Program-made: the position numbers and the translations under genes
Part shown: piece after piece, positions 62,355 through 64,000 of the stretch
How the letters are laid out: the number at the start of each line of letters is the position of its first letter
Numbering within the stretch: position 1 is the first letter of the stretch
The notes under the pieces: model-generated
The model's database searches: none
What the model saw: only the letters and a program-made list of their open reading frames with translations
Told to the model about the DNA's origin: nothing
Source: Chryseobacterium sp.
Lineage (GTDB): Bacteria > Bacteroidota > Bacteroidia > Flavobacteriales > Weeksellaceae
Reading direction: 5' to 3'
DNA length: 64,000 bases
Assembly: GCF_029240215.1 (NCBI RefSeq)
Contig: NZ_JARBTK010000004.1
Span: 310,001-374,000, forward strand

Positions 62355-62389
62355 AATTTAAAATTCAAAATTTAAAATTTAAAATTTCA
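62355..62389 (+). repeat. Five phased heptads before accC
   Basis: AATTTAA, AATTCAA, AATTTAA, AATTTAA, AATTTCA, ending six bases before the ATG (GAGGAG follows). The period matches the aspS and leuS ladders, but the unit sequence differs. Just upstream AATTTTAGATGAAA occurs twice (62304 and 62324). Confidence 0.55.
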
Positions 62390-62395
62390 GAGGAG

Positions 62396-63751
62396 ATGTT
62401 CAAAAAAATATTAATTGCCAATCGTGGCGAAATCGCAATGCGTATTTTACGTACTTGTAAAGAAATGGGAATCAAAACTGTTGCGGTATATTCCACTGCT
62501 GATAAAGACAGTCTTCATGTAAGATTTGCTGACGAAGCCGTTTGTATCGGTCCGCCAATGAGCAAAGATTCTTACCTGAGAATCCCAAACATTATTGCAG
62601 CAGCAGAAATCACTAATGCAGACGCAATTCACCCAGGTTACGGTTTTTTATCTGAAAACGCTAACTTCTCAAGAATCTGTCAGAAAAACGGCATCAAATT
62701 TATTGGTGCAAGTCCTGAGCAAATTGAGAGAATGGGAGATAAAGCAAATGCTAAAGCTACCATGAAAGCTGCAAACGTACCTTGTGTACCGGGTTCCGAA
62801 GGTTTGATCGAATCTTACGAGCACGCAGTAAAAACAGCAGAAGAAACAGGATATCCCGTAATGATCAAAGCTACTGCCGGTGGTGGCGGTAAAGGTATGA
62901 GAGCTGTATGGAAAGCAGAAGATCTTAAAGAACACTGGGAATCTGCAATTCAGGAAGCAGTGGCAGCCTTCGGAAACGGAGGAATGTACATGGAAAAACT
63001 GATTGAAGAGCCAAGACATATCGAGATTCAGGTTGCAGGTGACCAATTTGGTAAAGCTTGCCACCTTTCTGAAAGAGACTGCTCTGTACAAAGAAGAAAC
63101 CAAAAATTAACTGAAGAAACTCCTTCCCCATTCATGACTGACGAACTTCGTGAGAAAATGGGTGAAGCAGCAGTGAAAGCAGCAGAATTTATCGGTTATG
63201 AAGGTGTTGGCACAATCGAATTCCTTGTTGACAAGCACAGAAATTTCTATTTCATGGAAATGAACACCAGAATTCAGGTTGAGCACCCAATTACTGAACA
63301 GGTTATTGATTACGACTTGATCAGAGAGCAAATTCTTTTGGCAGCAGGGACTCCTATTTCAGGAATCAACCATTATCCGAAATTACATTCTATCGAATGC
63401 AGAATCAATGCAGAAGATCCTTATGCAGATTTCAGACCTTCTCCGGGGAAAATCACAGGATTAAACATTCCTGGTGGACATGGTATCAGAGTTGACACTC
63501 ATGTTTACTCTGGTTACACAATTCCTTCTAACTACGATTCTATGATTGCAAAATTGATCACAACGGCTCAAACCCGTGAAGAAGCGATTGCAAAAATGAA
63601 ACGTGCTTTGGAAGAATTCTATGTAGAAGGAGTAAAAACTACCATTCCTTTCCACAGACAATTGATGGAAGATGAAGCTTATCTTTCAGGAAACTACACG
63701 ACAAAATTCATGGAGAGTTTTGTAATGGATAAGAAATATGATAATCATTAA
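62396..63751 (+). CDS. accC: Acetyl-CoA carboxylase, biotin carboxylase subunit
   Basis: A 451-residue ATP-grasp enzyme that carboxylates biotin on AccB. Visible features are [19 protein letters not shown] (about residues 5-23), the ATP site [14 protein letters not shown] (about 160-173), the [10 protein letters not shown] segment and [15 protein letters not shown] (about 288-302). It is 94 bases after accB, with a phased heptad ladder in between. Confidence 0.98.
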   Translation: MFKKILIANRGEIAMRILRTCKEMGIKTVAVYSTADKDSLHVRFADEAVCIGPPMSKDSYLRIPNIIAAAEITNADAIHPGYGFLSENANFSRICQKNGIKFIGASPEQIERMGDKANAKATMKAANVPCVPGSEGLIESYEHAVKTAEETGYPVMIKATAGGGGKGMRAVWKAEDLKEHWESAIQEAVAAFGNGGMYMEKLIEEPRHIEIQVAGDQFGKACHLSERDCSVQRRNQKLTEETPSPFMTDELREKMGEAAVKAAEFIGYEGVGTIEFLVDKHRNFYFMEMNTRIQVEHPITEQVIDYDLIREQILLAAGTPISGINHYPKLHSIECRINAEDPYADFRPSPGKITGLNIPGGHGIRVDTHVYSGYTIPSNYDSMIAKLITTAQTREEAIAKMKRALEEFYVEGVKTTIPFHRQLMEDEAYLSGNYTTKFMESFVMDKKYDNH

Positions 63752-63772
63752 GATTATTCTAAAATAAATTTG

Positions 63773-63801
63773 AACCGTCTCAGTTTTGAGGCGGTTTTTT
63801 T
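63773..63801 (+). terminator. accC terminator
   Basis: AACCGTCTCA, GTTT loop, TGAGGCGGTT (one G-U) and a T run. Confidence 0.8.
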
Positions 63802-64000
63802 ATGCATTCGACTTCAAACAAAAAACTCACAATACTTTATCGAACTCGAAGAAAAATATGGCGCACACAATTACCATCCGCTTCCTGTGGTTTTAGATAA
63901 AGGTGAAGGTGTTTTCGTTTGGGATGTTGAAGGTAAAAAATATTACGATTTCCTTTCAGCTTATTCTGCTGTAAACCAAGGACATTCACACCCTAAAATT
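63802..64000 (+). CDS. rocD: Ornithine--oxo-acid aminotransferase, N-terminal fragment, apparent frameshift near start
   Basis: From 63815 on the frame reads [19 protein letters not shown] and then [20 protein letters not shown], the N-terminus of ornithine aminotransferase, cut by the window end. The only nearby ATG (63802) is in a different frame. Removing one A from the run at 63816-63825 gives [15 protein letters not shown], the expected start. One extra A is therefore either a frameshift mutation or a sequence error. The alternative start TTG at 63770 lies inside the accC terminator. Confidence 0.75.

Overview
The window is about 64 kb of AT-rich chromosome from a member of the Bacteroidota, most likely family Weeksellaceae and close to Chryseobacterium. 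This rests on the gene set: the trimeric b558-type succinate dehydrogenase, long NusB, ExbB-ExbD-ExbD-TonB operon, DUF3276 PUR-like protein, small ribosomal protein THX, bacillithiol deacetylase BshB1, and many Cys lipoproteins. It also rests on promoters of the Bacteroidota type (TTTG, about 18-21 bases, TAnnTTTG) in front of many genes. Most of the content is core housekeeping. I see no rRNA, insertion sequence, prophage or CRISPR array.

Layout. 1-9.4 kb: a cut TlpA-like lipoprotein, sdhCAB, comEC, lpxB, DUF2480 and DUF937 proteins, and THX. 9.4-18.4 kb: a MATE exporter, a DUF2975/XRE-regulator pair with a palindromic operator, an ankyrin protein, aspS, a nitrilase-fold amidohydrolase, and an NHEJ cluster (Ku, LigD). 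LigD appears split in two by a run of nine A. 18.4-25.6 kb: an SDR, nusB/DUF1573/yajC, an ABC exporter and DUF3276. 25.6-32.5 kb: tRNA-His, bshB1, a TPR/phosphate-binding-like pair and the TonB energising operon. 32.6-43.4 kb: leuS, a lipocalin-like lipoprotein, GT2, waaA with DUF1648 and NlpC/P60 genes, an O-methyltransferase, an OmpA lipoprotein and tilS. 43.4-54.5 kb: a sigma factor and a long + strand series of redox, envelope and unknown genes (Trx-Prx fusion, YHS, broken DM13, DoxX, DinB-like, NRDE, ATP-grasp, DsbD-like, orphan ExbD, hydrolase, patatin). 54.6-64 kb: a DHH phosphoesterase, rpmH, ftsE, trmN6, a sensor kinase, ribE, pdxA, DUF177-rpmF, accB-accC and the start of ornithine aminotransferase.

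Themes. Envelope biogenesis and energisation recur: LpxB, WaaA, OmpA, ExbBD-TonB, NlpC and FtsE. Thiol chemistry also recurs: BshB1, the DsbD-like protein, the Trx-Prx fusion and a TlpA-like protein without its CXXC. Translation is represented by aspS, leuS, tilS, tRNA-His, L34, L32 and THX.

No complete new defence or biosynthetic system stands out. The most notable signals are: (1) three genes whose reading frame is broken by one base (ligD, the DM13 lipoprotein and the ornithine aminotransferase start), two at A-runs and one at a short T-run; (2) phased 7- or 8-base AT-rich ladders directly before aspS, leuS, accC and the NlpC gene; (3) a perfect 14-bp inverted repeat overlapping the promoter of the XRE regulator operon; and (4) a short orphan transcription unit near 41 kb.
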